Shown here piece by piece: positions 6,906 through 14,988 of a stretch of DNA of 31,638 nucleotides. A program made the position numbers and the translations under genes. Each line of letters opens with the position of its first letter. Positions within the stretch are counted from its first letter, which is position 1. The notes beneath the pieces were generated by a model that made no database searches, was not told where the DNA came from, and saw only the letters and a list, made by a program, of their open reading frames with translations. Origin of the DNA: Caryophanales bacterium UBA6259 (GTDB lineage: Bacteria; Bacillota; Bacilli; Tepidibacillales; Tepidibacillaceae); the NCBI GenBank assembly GCA_002441135.1, contig DJVJ01000029.1, positions 1-31,638 of the forward strand, read 5' to 3'.

Positions 6906-7718
6906 GTGTATCAAGTAGTAGGAGTGCGATTTAAAAAGGCAGGTAAAATATATTATTTTGATCCAGGTGATCTTGAAATAAAAAAAGATTGTTATGCTAT
7001 TGTCGAAACGGCAAGAGGAATTGAGTATGGTAAAGTTGTGATAGGTAGAAAGGTTGTTTCTGAAGAGGATGTAGTTTTACCTCTAAAAGGTGTTATTCGA
7101 GTAGCAAATGAGGAAGATGCAAAACAAGTAGAGAAGAATAAGGCAGATGCTAAAACTGCTTATGAAGTTTGTGTGGAGAAGATAGAAAAACATCAATTAT
7201 TGATGAAGCTAGTAGATGTTGAATATACGTTTGACCGAAATAAGGTAATCTTTTATTTTACCGCTGATGGTAGAGTGGATTTTAGAGAATTAGTAAAAGA
7301 TTTAGCTGCAATTTTTAGAACGAGGATTGAACTAAGACAAATTGGTGTAAGAGATGAAGCCAAAATGCTAGGTGGGATTGGTCCTTGTGGACGAGTACTC
7401 TGTTGCTCATCTTTTTTAGGAGATTTTGAACCAGTTTCTATAAAAATGGCAAAGGATCAAAATCTGTCCTTAAATCCCGCCAAAATTTCTGGACTATGTG
7501 GTCGATTAATGTGCTGCTTGAAATACGAAAATGATCATTATGAGACTAGTAAGCTTGACCTACCTGACATAGGAAGCCAGGTAATGACTTCATTAGGCTT
7601 GGGTAAGGTAATCGGACTAAACTTATTGGATAGAAAGGTTCAGGTAGAAATCATCGATAGTCAAAAAGTCGAAGAGCTGCCATTAGATGATGTAGTTCAA
7701 GGAGAATTTGAATATTAA
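6906..7718 (+). CDS. ricT: Y-complex protein RicT (YaaT), PSP1 domain
   Basis: The product has 270 residues from a GTG start behind AGGAGGGA in the end of holB. RicT joins RicA and RicF in the Y-complex, which in B. subtilis stimulates RNase Y-dependent mRNA maturation and affects sporulation, competence and biofilms. The PSP1 domain covers about residues 60-150. The six cysteines of the two CGRxxCC motifs (C161, C166, C167 and C198, C203, C204) correspond to the iron-sulfur ligand region known in this family. The order holB-ricT-yabA is conserved in Bacillales. Confidence 0.93.
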   Translation: MYQVVGVRFKKAGKIYYFDPGDLEIKKDCYAIVETARGIEYGKVVIGRKVVSEEDVVLPLKGVIRVANEEDAKQVEKNKADAKTAYEVCVEKIEKHQLLMKLVDVEYTFDRNKVIFYFTADGRVDFRELVKDLAAIFRTRIELRQIGVRDEAKMLGGIGPCGRVLCCSSFLGDFEPVSIKMAKDQNLSLNPAKISGLCGRLMCCLKYENDHYETSKLDLPDIGSQVMTSLGLGKVIGLNLLDRKVQVEIIDSQKVEELPLDDVVQGEFEY

Positions 7719-7736
7719 AGCTTGGGGTGGTTATAA

Positions 7737-8081
7737 TTGAACAAAAATGAAATTTTTTCCCAAGTAACTTTTATAGAAGAACAAATAGGTGAATTATATA
7801 AGCAATTAGGACAGCTTAAAGAAAAAATTGTTGTGCTTATTGAAGAAAACCATAATTTAACGATTGAAAATGAACGGTTACGTCACCGATTAGAAAATAA
7901 TATAGAGCCAGCAGAAGCAGAATCTGGGTCTATTGCTTCCAAGGAAAACGCAGCAATCAGTGAGGGGTATGACAATTTAGCTCGCTTATATCATGAAGGA
8001 TTTCATGTTTGCAATTTACACTATGGAAGTTTACGAACGGATGGAGATTGCTTGTTTTGTTTGTCCTTTTTAAATAAGTAA
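7737..8081 (+). CDS. yabA: Replication initiation control protein YabA
   Basis: The product has 114 residues from the TTG at 7737, with GGGGTGG before it. YabA binds DnaA and DnaN and restrains replication initiation. The N-terminal half (residues 5-52) is a heptad-patterned coiled coil used for tetramer formation. After a poorly conserved linker, the C-terminal zinc module shows H90, C92, H95, C105 and C108 (FHVCNLH...DCLFC). B. subtilis YabA has the same size and plan and the same place after ricT. A terminator follows. Confidence 0.92.
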   Translation: MNKNEIFSQVTFIEEQIGELYKQLGQLKEKIVVLIEENHNLTIENERLRHRLENNIEPAEAESGSIASKENAAISEGYDNLARLYHEGFHVCNLHYGSLRTDGDCLFCLSFLNK

Positions 8082-8118
8082 TCAAAAGGACAATTTAATG
8101 CTAATCAGGTAATTTATA

Positions 8119-8146
8119 GGACCCTTATTTTTAAGGGTCTTTTTTA
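8119..8146 (+). terminator. Terminator after yabA
   Basis: GGACCCTTA pairs with TAAGGGTCT around a short T-rich loop and is followed by TTTTTT. It closes the transcript that runs from the decarboxylase or tmk to yabA. Confidence 0.85.
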
Positions 8147-8168
8147 GCGGATAGGAAAGAATAAAAAG

Positions 8169-8957
8169 ATGGGTGATTACATTATGAGAATAGATTTACA
8201 TGGTTCTGAACGGTTAGACGACCTTCTAACTCACGAATTAAAAATTGTCCAAAGTAAAGAGGTATTTTCCTTTTCTATGGATGCTGTTTTGTTAGCTCAC
8301 TTTCCGGCCATACCGTCAAAAGGAAAGATTGTAGATTTGTGTAGTGGAAATGGGGTAATCCCATTATTAATGTCGGTAAAGACAAAGGGACGTATATATG
8401 GAGTAGAAATTCAGGAACGTTTAGTTGACATGGCTAATCGAAGTATTAAGATGAACCAGTTAGAAGACCAAATTACCATGCTCCACCTTGACTTAAAGGA
8501 AGCTCCAGATCAATTAGGAAGAAATCAGTTTGATCTAGTAACCGTCAATCCACCTTATTTGCCGATTAATGGGCAAGACAAAAACGAAAATGAGCATATT
8601 GCTATTGCTAGACATGAGTTATATACTCATTTAGATGAAGTAATTCAAGTTAGTAGTCAACTGTTAAAGGTTGGCGGGCGAATAGCAATGGTTCATCGCC
8701 CTTCCCGATTAGTCGATATTATATCCAGTATGAGAAATGCACAGCTTGAGCCAAAAAAAATTCGTTTTATTCATCCTCATGCGAATAAAGAAGCAAACAT
8801 GGTACTAGTTGAAGGGAAAAAATTAGGAGGAAAAGAACTCCATGTATTACCTCCTTTAATTGTCTATAAAGAAGATGGAGAATATCAAGATGAAATTTAT
8901 CAGATCTATTATGGAGAGAATAAAGATAGTGATAATGCTAAAAGGGTAAAGGACTGA
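8169..8957 (+). CDS. yabB: tRNA adenine-N6 methyltransferase family protein (YabB/TrmN6-like)
   Basis: The product has 262 residues. It is a class I SAM-dependent methyltransferase: motif I is VDLCSGNGVIPLL (residues 55-67), the acidic residue after strand 2 lies in GVEIQ, and NPPY (127-130) is the motif of amino-group (N6-adenine) methylases. E. coli TrmN6 (YfiC) modifies A37 of valine tRNA; the B. subtilis relative is YabB. The exact tRNA target is inferred. The ATG at 8169 has GGAAAG at a workable distance, while an internal ATG at 8184 is less well placed. In B. subtilis yazA lies between yabB and rsmI; here only 6 bases separate them. Confidence 0.88.
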   Translation: MGDYIMRIDLHGSERLDDLLTHELKIVQSKEVFSFSMDAVLLAHFPAIPSKGKIVDLCSGNGVIPLLMSVKTKGRIYGVEIQERLVDMANRSIKMNQLEDQITMLHLDLKEAPDQLGRNQFDLVTVNPPYLPINGQDKNENEHIAIARHELYTHLDEVIQVSSQLLKVGGRIAMVHRPSRLVDIISSMRNAQLEPKKIRFIHPHANKEANMVLVEGKKLGGKELHVLPPLIVYKEDGEYQDEIYQIYYGENKDSDNAKRVKD

Positions 8958-8963
8958 TTTGTT

Positions 8964-9848
8964 TTGTTACAAATACAAAAAAGCTATAAGGAAAAGGAAC
9001 AGGGCAATACTAAAGGAATTTTATATTTAGTTGGTACACCAATCGGTAATCTTGAGGATATGAGTTATCGAGCAATTCGAATTCTTAAAGAAGTTGATCT
9101 GATTGCAGCAGAGGATACTAGACAAACAATAAAATTACTTAACCACTTTGAGATACAAAAAAAGTTAGTCAGTTATCATGAACATAATAAAAAAACAAGT
9201 GGTTTGGAACTACTTAAGCATTTAGAAAATGGCCTAGATGTCGCCTTGGTAAGTGATGCAGGTCTTCCTGCAATTTCTGATCCTGGGTATGATTTAACTG
9301 TACAAGCAGTAGAGGAAGAGATTAAGGTGATACCAATTGCAGGTCCCAATGCGGCTTTGCTAGGTTTAATTGCCTCAGGACTTTCCACAGAACGGTTTGT
9401 ATTTTTAGGATTTCTTCCAAGAGATAAAAAAGGATTATTTGAAGAGCTAAAGAGGGTGCAAGTATATCCGGAAACCCTTATATATTATGAAGCGCCTCAT
9501 CGGATTCTAAAAACCTTATCGGCAATGAGAGAAGTATTAGGAAACAGATCAATTTCATTAAGTAGAGAGCTTACAAAGAAATTTGAGGAATTTCTTCGAG
9601 GAAGTTTAGAGGAAGTAATAGACCATATTAGTGAGGTTGGAATTAAAGGAGAATGTTTAATTGTTATTGAAGGAAGGAAAAATCACGAGGAAGCTACGCA
9701 AGATGCCTGGTGGAATACTTTAAGCATAGAAAAACATGTAGAACATTATATTGAAAAAGGTAATAACAGTAAAGAAGCAGTGAAGCTGGTTTCTAAGGAT
9801 AGAGAGTTATCTAAAAGAGAGGTTTACAAAGAATATCATCAAATATAG
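8964..9848 (+). CDS. rsmI: 16S rRNA (cytidine-2'-O)-methyltransferase RsmI
   Basis: The product has 294 residues from a TTG start. RsmI methylates C1402 of 16S rRNA. It belongs to the tetrapyrrole methylase fold: LYLVGTPIGNLEDMSYRA near residues 20-37 is the family signature, followed by AEDTR, the SDAGLPAISDPG block (about 95-106) and the PIAGPNA motif. The ribosome binding site is weak (AAAGG about 11 bases upstream), inside the end of yabB, so the two genes are probably translated together. A bidirectional terminator closes the transcript before the opposing abrB. Confidence 0.93.
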   Translation: MLQIQKSYKEKEQGNTKGILYLVGTPIGNLEDMSYRAIRILKEVDLIAAEDTRQTIKLLNHFEIQKKLVSYHEHNKKTSGLELLKHLENGLDVALVSDAGLPAISDPGYDLTVQAVEEEIKVIPIAGPNAALLGLIASGLSTERFVFLGFLPRDKKGLFEELKRVQVYPETLIYYEAPHRILKTLSAMREVLGNRSISLSRELTKKFEEFLRGSLEEVIDHISEVGIKGECLIVIEGRKNHEEATQDAWWNTLSIEKHVEHYIEKGNNSKEAVKLVSKDRELSKREVYKEYHQI

Positions 9849-9850
9849 GA

Positions 9851-9893
9851 AAAAGACCCGCCAGAAATGAAATCATTCTGCCGGGTCTTTATA
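9851..9893. terminator. Bidirectional terminator between rsmI and abrB
   Basis: AAAGACCCG and CCAGAA pair with TTCTG and CGGGTCTTT to give a long hairpin flanked by A and T runs on both sides. It lies between two converging genes, so it can stop both transcripts. Confidence 0.85.
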
Positions 9894-9916
9894 TTTAGAA
9901 TAAAATGTATGTCTAA

Positions 9917-10162
9917 TTAAGCTTGTGGCATTTCGTTTAAGCATTCTTTACAAATGATCTTTCCTTTAAAATGGAAAACTTGCTCTGCATTACCACAGAA
10001 AATACATGCAGGCTCATACTTTTTAAGTATAATTCTTTCTCCATCAACATAAATTTCTAAAGCATCTTTTTCACTGATTCCTAATGTTCTACGAAGTTCG
10101 ATTGGAATAACTACTCTTCCTAGCTCATCCACTTTACGCACAATACCAGTAGATTTTAACAT
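9917..10162 (-). CDS. abrB: Transition-state regulator AbrB, zinc-ribbon-tailed form
   Basis: The product has 81 residues. The first 50 (MLKSTGIVRKVDELGRVVIP and on to EIYVDGERIILKKYEP) are nearly identical to B. subtilis AbrB and form the swapped-hairpin DNA-binding domain. The tail differs: instead of the 45-residue AbrB oligomerisation domain it has CIFC (53-56) and CKEC (71-74), a likely small zinc module, as also seen in clostridial AbrB-like proteins. The start at 10162 was chosen because GAGGGG lies 8-9 bases upstream; the longer open frame has no better site. AbrB represses many post-exponential genes, including spoVG, which is in this window. Its promoter and Spo0A boxes lie upstream. 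Confidence 0.92.
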   Translation of the reverse strand: MLKSTGIVRKVDELGRVVIPIELRRTLGISEKDALEIYVDGERIILKKYEPACIFCGNAEQVFHFKGKIICKECLNEMPQA

Positions 10163-10197
10163 TTTTTTTACCCCTCTCATATTAAATGCGAATACGC

Positions 10198-10278
10198 TTG
10201 TCGTCATATTTCGACAAAATCTCTCAAGAACATGATACCAACAATTCCCAGAACAGTCAATAACTTTTTTGTCGTTTT
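10198..10278 (-). promoter_or_regulatory. Putative Spo0A boxes at abrB
   Basis: The best site, 10209-10219, reads TTTTGTCGAAA on the minus strand and matches the 0A box TGTCGAA exactly. TTGTCGTC at 10198-10205 and TTTGTCGTT at about 10268-10276 are weaker matches. Two of the three lie just downstream of the predicted abrB promoter, as in B. subtilis, where Spo0A~P binds there to shut abrB off. Confidence 0.65.
10232..10260 (-). promoter_or_regulatory. Sigma A promoter of abrB
   Basis: On the minus strand TTGACT (10260-10255) is followed after 17 bases by TATCAT (10237-10232). The transcript would start near 10225, some 60 bases before the start codon and directly at the best Spo0A box. Confidence 0.7.
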
Positions 10279-10423
10279 TTATCGATTTTAGTAGAAATAT
10301 TTTTAAAATAAACACTTTTAGTCTTAGCAACTAGTACTTTTCCTTTATTTGGGTTAAAATTTTGCTATAGAATTATATACAAAATTAGCATAAGAGAAAT
10401 AAAAAGAGATGAGGGATATAAAG

Positions 10424-11713
10424 GTGAAATTATTTGAAGAAAAAGTATTTAAAGATCCCATTCATCAATATATTTATGTACAGGAAAAAATTATCTGGGA
10501 TTTAATTAATGCTAAAGAGTTTCAGAGATTAAGGAGAATTCGACAATTAGGCACTTCTTTCTTAACCTTTCATGGTGCAGAACATAGTCGCTTCTCACAC
10601 TCGTTAGGTGTATATGAAATTACTAGGAAGGTGATTGCTCAATTTGAAAGAAACGAGTATGATGAGTGGCCAAAGGAAGAAAGATTGGTCGCTTTAATTG
10701 CAGCTTTACTCCATGATATCGGGCATGCTCCTTTTTCTCATTCTATGGAAAGAGTATTTCAATCTCATCACGAGGACTGGACAAAAAGCATTATTTTAGG
10801 GGATACAGAAATAAATCAGCTACTTACTGATTTTGATCGTCAATTACCAATGAGAATCGTTGATGTGATTAATAAGACTTATGAAAAGCATATTGTTGTT
10901 GATTTAATTTCCAGTCAATTAGATGCTGATCGGATGGATTATTTATTAAGAGATGCGTATTTTACTGGAGTCAACTATGGGACATTTGATCTTGAGAGAA
11001 TCCTCAGGGTAATCAGGCCTTACAATGGAAAAATTGTTATCAAAGATAGTGGAATGCATGCTGTGGAAGATTATTTAATGTCGAGATATCAAATGTATTG
11101 GCAGATATATTTCCACCCAGTTACAAGAAGTGGTGAAATTATTCTAAGGAAAATCTTCTTGCGAGCAAAAGAACTCTATCAAGAGGGGTATTCCTTTTCC
11201 TTCCTCTTTTCGCCAATAGAAAAATTGATGCAACAGGATATTGGGGTTGCTGACTATATATCTTTGGATGAACCTCTTGTTTATGCACAGTTTCATTTAT
11301 GGTCCAAGGAGAACGATTCTATTTTAGTAGATTTAACAAAGCGCTTTTTACATCGCAAGCTATTTAAATATATAGAAATTGATTCTGCTGATTTTCATAA
11401 AATAGATCTAATTAAGCAATTTTTTAGTCGCCATCAAGTTGATCCGGAATATTATTTAGAAATTGATTCTCCCTCTAACCTTCCCTATGATACATATGGC
11501 AATAATGTTGAGAGCGAGAATTCACCGATTTATCTCTTAAATCGACAAAATGATGTCGAAGAAATATCTACAAAATCAGACATTATTTCGGGAATTATGG
11601 GGAAAAGGAAAACAGAATATAAGCTATTTTTCGCCATGGATTATTTAAAAGAAAAAAATATATATAACGAATTCTGTGAGATCGTAAATTGTAACAGAGG
11701 AGAATCCAATTAA
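10424..11713 (+). CDS. HD-domain phosphohydrolase, YwfO/dGTPase-like
   Basis: The product has 429 residues from the GTG at 10424, chosen because GAGGGA lies 7 bases before it; an ATG five codons upstream has no clear site. It is an HD-superfamily metal-dependent phosphohydrolase: an N-terminal histidine in GAEHSRFSHSLG, the HD pair in LLHDIGHAPFSHSME (about residues 95-109), and the later Asp in SSQLDADRMDYLLRD. This layout matches the SAMHD1/dGTPase-like group that includes B. subtilis YwfO, reported as a nucleotide triphosphatase. The substrate here is inferred only. In B. subtilis no such gene lies between abrB and metS, so the location is unusual. Confidence 0.82.
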   Translation: MKLFEEKVFKDPIHQYIYVQEKIIWDLINAKEFQRLRRIRQLGTSFLTFHGAEHSRFSHSLGVYEITRKVIAQFERNEYDEWPKEERLVALIAALLHDIGHAPFSHSMERVFQSHHEDWTKSIILGDTEINQLLTDFDRQLPMRIVDVINKTYEKHIVVDLISSQLDADRMDYLLRDAYFTGVNYGTFDLERILRVIRPYNGKIVIKDSGMHAVEDYLMSRYQMYWQIYFHPVTRSGEIILRKIFLRAKELYQEGYSFSFLFSPIEKLMQQDIGVADYISLDEPLVYAQFHLWSKENDSILVDLTKRFLHRKLFKYIEIDSADFHKIDLIKQFFSRHQVDPEYYLEIDSPSNLPYDTYGNNVESENSPIYLLNRQNDVEEISTKSDIISGIMGKRKTEYKLFFAMDYLKEKNIYNEFCEIVNCNRGESN

Positions 11714-11726
11714 TCGATAAGGAATA

Positions 11727-11755
11727 TTGACAGTTGGCTAATAATTATGTATATT
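11727..11755 (+). promoter_or_regulatory. Sigma A promoter of the metG T-box transcript
   Basis: TTGACA (11727-11732), a 17-base spacer, TATATT (11750-11755). It lies directly before the T-box leader. Confidence 0.7.
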
Positions 11756-11784
11756 TTGGGAAAGAAATTGAGACAATGTTTATA

Positions 11785-12075
11785 AGTAATATTAAAAAGT
11801 ACGATGAAGGGATGAGTAATTTGCTTTGCTTTTTTTAGAGAGCTGGGGTAGCTGAAAACCAGTAAAAGCAGACGAATGAAGATGGTCCTAGAGGAAGTAT
11901 TTTTAAGTGGGAGTTCATTATGAAATGGACTTTTTGCAAGAAAATACCGTATTTCTGCGATAAAGAAGCCAGTGTTACAAAATTACTGCAAGAGCCCTCA
12001 TGTTTTCTCGAGGGGAATTTGGGTGGTACCACGTGAGTTTAAACTCTCGTCCCAAGGTGGATGGGGGTTTTTTTA
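11785..12075 (+). promoter_or_regulatory. T-box leader of metG (methionine)
   Basis: The leader shows the AGTA motif (in GATGAGTAA, about 11813), the long stem I, and the GAA-side of the specifier loop at about 11874. Candidate methionine specifier codons ATG lie at 11876-11878 and 11882-11884. The conserved T-box GGGTGGTACCACG lies at 12021-12033. A terminator hairpin, CTCTCGTCC with GGATGGGGG (12044-12067), runs into seven Ts. Uncharged tRNA-Met would favour the antiterminator and turn metG on. The exact 5' end of stem I is approximate. Confidence 0.92.
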
Positions 12076-12107
12076 TTTTAATAAAGACTATTTGAGGAGT
12101 GGTTTAT

Positions 12108-14129
12108 GTGAGTAAAAAAACCTATTACATTACAACCCCAATTTATTATCCAAGTAACACCCTACATATTGGCAACGCATATACAACAATAGCTGCAGAT
12201 ACGATGGCAAGATATAAGAGGTTGCGTGGGTATGATGTTTACTATTTAACAGGAACAGATGAGCATGGCCAGAAGCTACAAAAAAGAGCTGCAGAGGAAG
12301 GACTAACACCATTAGAGTTTATTAATCCGGTCGTGGATTGGATTAAGGATTTATGGGAGAAGCTAGATATTTCTTATGATGACTTTATTCGTACAACAGA
12401 GGATCGTCATAAACAAGTCGTCCAGAAGATTTTTCAAAAATTACAAGACCAAGGCGATATTTATTTAGGAGAATATGAAGGATATTATTGTGTTCCAGAT
12501 GAAGCATTCTGGACCGAAAGACAAGCAAAAACAGAGAATGGCTATTTCTGTCCTGATTGCGGTAGACCTGTTGAAAAGGTGAAGGAAACAAGCTATTTCT
12601 TTAAAATGTCTAAATATCAAGATCGGTTATTGAAATATATTGAGGAAAATCCAGAGTTTATTCAGCCAGAATCAAGAAAGAATGAAATGATTAATAACTT
12701 TTTAAAGCCAGGCTTAGAGGATTTATCTATCTCAAGAAGCACCTTTGATTGGGGAATTAAGGTACCAGAGGATCCAAAGCATGTTATTTATGTATGGATT
12801 GATGCATTAAGTAACTATATCACGGCTCTTGGATACCTATCTGAGGACGAAAAGGAAAGAGAGAAGTTTAACCATTTTTGGCCAGCAGATGTTCATTTAA
12901 TTGGTAAGGATATTTTACGATTCCATACGATTTATTGGCCGATTGTGTTAATGGCATTAGATTTACCTTTACCAAGACAAGTTTTTGGGCACGGCTGGAT
13001 TTTAATGCCAGACGGGAAAATGTCCAAATCTAAAGGAAATGCGATTGATCCTAAATTCTTAATTGACCGCTATGGATCTGATAGTATTCGCTATTTTCTA
13101 TTAAGGGAAATTCCGTTTGGTCAGGATGGTATCTTTACACCTGAAGTATTTATTCAGCGACTAAATGTTGATTTAGCCAATGATTTAGGAAACTTAGTTA
13201 GTCGTACAATGGCAATGATTGAGCAAAATTTTGATGGAGTATTGCCAGAGCCAAAGGAAATAACAGATTTGGATAAAGAATTACAAAAAATGGCGAATGA
13301 TCTAGTTACACAAGTGGAAGAGTCTTTAGATAAAATGCACTTTAGTCAAGCGATTACACAGCTATGGCAGTTAATTAGTAGAACCAATAAATATATTGAT
13401 GAAACCATGCCATGGGTATTGGCAAAAGATCCAGCACAAAGAGACCGTTTGGGAACTGTCCTATATCAACTGGTTGAAAGCATTAGAGTAATTTCTACGT
13501 TGATACAACCATTTATGACCAAAACACCACAAAAAATATGGGCTCAAATTGGACTAAACCAAAGCCAAGCAGAATGGGAATTAGCTAAGGAATGGAATGT
13601 TATACAATCTGGTACTATTGTGATGAAGAAGGAAGCAATTTTTCCTCGTTTAGATATTAAAGAAGAAATAAAAGTCATTGATGAGACTACACTAGAGGCA
13701 CGTAAGAAAGCAGAAGAAAATGCAAAACTGAAGGCAGGGGTAAAAGTGGAAGAAACAATAGAGAAAAAAGAAGCAACTCAGGAGACGATAGAAAAGACGG
13801 AAAAAGATGAGATTTCGATAGATGATTTCTTTAAAGTGGAGTTAAGAGTAGCTCAAGTTATAGAGGCAGAAAGAATTCCAAAAGCGGATAAGCTGCTAAA
13901 GATTCAACTTGATCTTGGTTATGAAAAAAGACAAGTAGTATCAGGTATTGCTAAGTTTTATGAGCCAGAGGCATTAGTTGGTCAAAAGGTTATTTGTGTA
14001 ACTAATTTAAAACCGGTTAAATTAAGAGGAGAATTGTCAAATGGGATGATTTTAGCAGCTTCAGAGGGTGATCAATTAGTTTTAGCCACTGTTTCTGCAG
14101 ATATTCCAAATGGATCCATTGTGAAATAA
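12108..14129 (+). CDS. metG: Methionyl-tRNA synthetase
   Basis: The product has 673 residues from the GTG at 12108, behind GAGGAGTGG; an in-frame GTG at 12099 lies within that site and is rejected. It charges tRNA-Met. HIGN (residues 20-23) is the HIGH-class I signature, the connective peptide contains the zinc cysteines (CVPDEAFW and CPDC near 125-150), and DGKMSKSKGN is the KMSKS loop. From about residue 570 a C-terminal tRNA-binding (EMAP/Trbp111-type) domain follows a Lys/Glu-rich linker. Expression is set by the T-box leader. tatD follows 10 bases after the stop. Confidence 0.97.
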   Translation: MSKKTYYITTPIYYPSNTLHIGNAYTTIAADTMARYKRLRGYDVYYLTGTDEHGQKLQKRAAEEGLTPLEFINPVVDWIKDLWEKLDISYDDFIRTTEDRHKQVVQKIFQKLQDQGDIYLGEYEGYYCVPDEAFWTERQAKTENGYFCPDCGRPVEKVKETSYFFKMSKYQDRLLKYIEENPEFIQPESRKNEMINNFLKPGLEDLSISRSTFDWGIKVPEDPKHVIYVWIDALSNYITALGYLSEDEKEREKFNHFWPADVHLIGKDILRFHTIYWPIVLMALDLPLPRQVFGHGWILMPDGKMSKSKGNAIDPKFLIDRYGSDSIRYFLLREIPFGQDGIFTPEVFIQRLNVDLANDLGNLVSRTMAMIEQNFDGVLPEPKEITDLDKELQKMANDLVTQVEESLDKMHFSQAITQLWQLISRTNKYIDETMPWVLAKDPAQRDRLGTVLYQLVESIRVISTLIQPFMTKTPQKIWAQIGLNQSQAEWELAKEWNVIQSGTIVMKKEAIFPRLDIKEEIKVIDETTLEARKKAEENAKLKAGVKVEETIEKKEATQETIEKTEKDEISIDDFFKVELRVAQVIEAERIPKADKLLKIQLDLGYEKRQVVSGIAKFYEPEALVGQKVICVTNLKPVKLRGELSNGMILAASEGDQLVLATVSADIPNGSIVK

Positions 14130-14139
14130 GGAGAACGAT

Positions 14140-14907
14140 ATGTTAGTAGATACCCATGCGCATTTAAATGATGAACAGTTTGCAGAGGATAGGGAAGAAG
14201 TGATTTCTCGAGCTAAGGAAAATGGTGTGGAAACGATTATTAATATTGGCTTTAACAAAGAAACAATCCTATCAACGTTGGAGCTAATAGAACAATACGA
14301 TTTTATTTATGGTGCGGTAGGTTGGCATCCGAATGATGCACATACCATGAGTCAAGAGGATTTAGAGTGGATTGAAGAATTAACTAGACATCCTAAGATT
14401 GTTGCTATTGGAGAAATTGGTCTAGATTATTATTGGGACTATGCACCAAAGGATATTCAACAAGAGGTTTTTAGAAAACAGATTCGATTAGCCAAGAAGG
14501 TAAATCTTCCGATTATCATCCATAATCGAGATGCTCATCAGGATGTTCTTTCTATTCTAGAGGAAGAAGGGGCCAATGAAATAGGTGGTATAATGCACTC
14601 TTTTTCTGGAAGCACAGAAATGGCATTGCAATGTATTGATATGGGATTTTATATCTCTTTTAGTGGTCCTATTACATTTAAAAATGCTAAAAAACCAAAA
14701 GAGGTAGCAGCAAAAATTCCGTTAGATCGAATCTTAGTAGAAACAGATGCACCATATTTAACACCAGAGCCAAATCGTGGGAAACGCAATGAATCTGCAT
14801 ATGTGAGATTTGTCGCTGAAAAAATTGCCGAATTACGCGATATGAATGTCGAGGAGATTGAGCAAATTACGACAGAAAATGCAAAACGAGTATTGAAATT
14901 TGGTTAA
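14140..14907 (+). CDS. tatD: TatD family metal-dependent DNase (YabD)
   Basis: The product has 255 residues, the family length. TatD proteins are TIM-barrel hydrolases with two metals. The N-terminal DTHAHLND carries the first two His ligands, GEIGLDYYW the Glu, PIIIHNRDAH and IMHSFSG the next His ligands, and ETDAPYLTPEP the last Asp. The family acts as a 3'-5' exonuclease or D-aminoacyl-tRNA deacylase-like hydrolase in vitro; the substrate here is not known. A GGAG site in the 10-base gap to metG indicates co-transcription. The same metS-yabD order occurs in B. subtilis. Confidence 0.93.
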   Translation: MLVDTHAHLNDEQFAEDREEVISRAKENGVETIINIGFNKETILSTLELIEQYDFIYGAVGWHPNDAHTMSQEDLEWIEELTRHPKIVAIGEIGLDYYWDYAPKDIQQEVFRKQIRLAKKVNLPIIIHNRDAHQDVLSILEEEGANEIGGIMHSFSGSTEMALQCIDMGFYISFSGPITFKNAKKPKEVAAKIPLDRILVETDAPYLTPEPNRGKRNESAYVRFVAEKIAELRDMNVEEIEQITTENAKRVLKFG

Positions 14908-14931
14908 AAAAATCAACTGGTAATTACTGGT

Positions 14932-14961
14932 TTGACAATCGCAATAGATTTAGAATAAAAT
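14932..14961 (+). promoter_or_regulatory. Sigma A promoter of yabE
   Basis: TTGACA (14932-14937), 18 bases, TAAAAT (14956-14961). An alternative -10 TAGAAT at 14951 would leave only 13 bases. The start codon lies about 28 bases downstream of the -10. Confidence 0.65.
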
Positions 14962-14988
14962 GTTGCTGATTCGAAAGGAGGATGAATG

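Noticed and set aside
9917..10330. Longer 137-residue form of AbrB
   Set aside because: The extra N terminus would cover the promoter and Spo0A boxes; the ribosome binding site and homology place the start at 10162.
12130..12591. Minus-strand open frames inside metG
   Set aside because: They are shadows of a well-identified gene, with no supporting ribosome binding sites.
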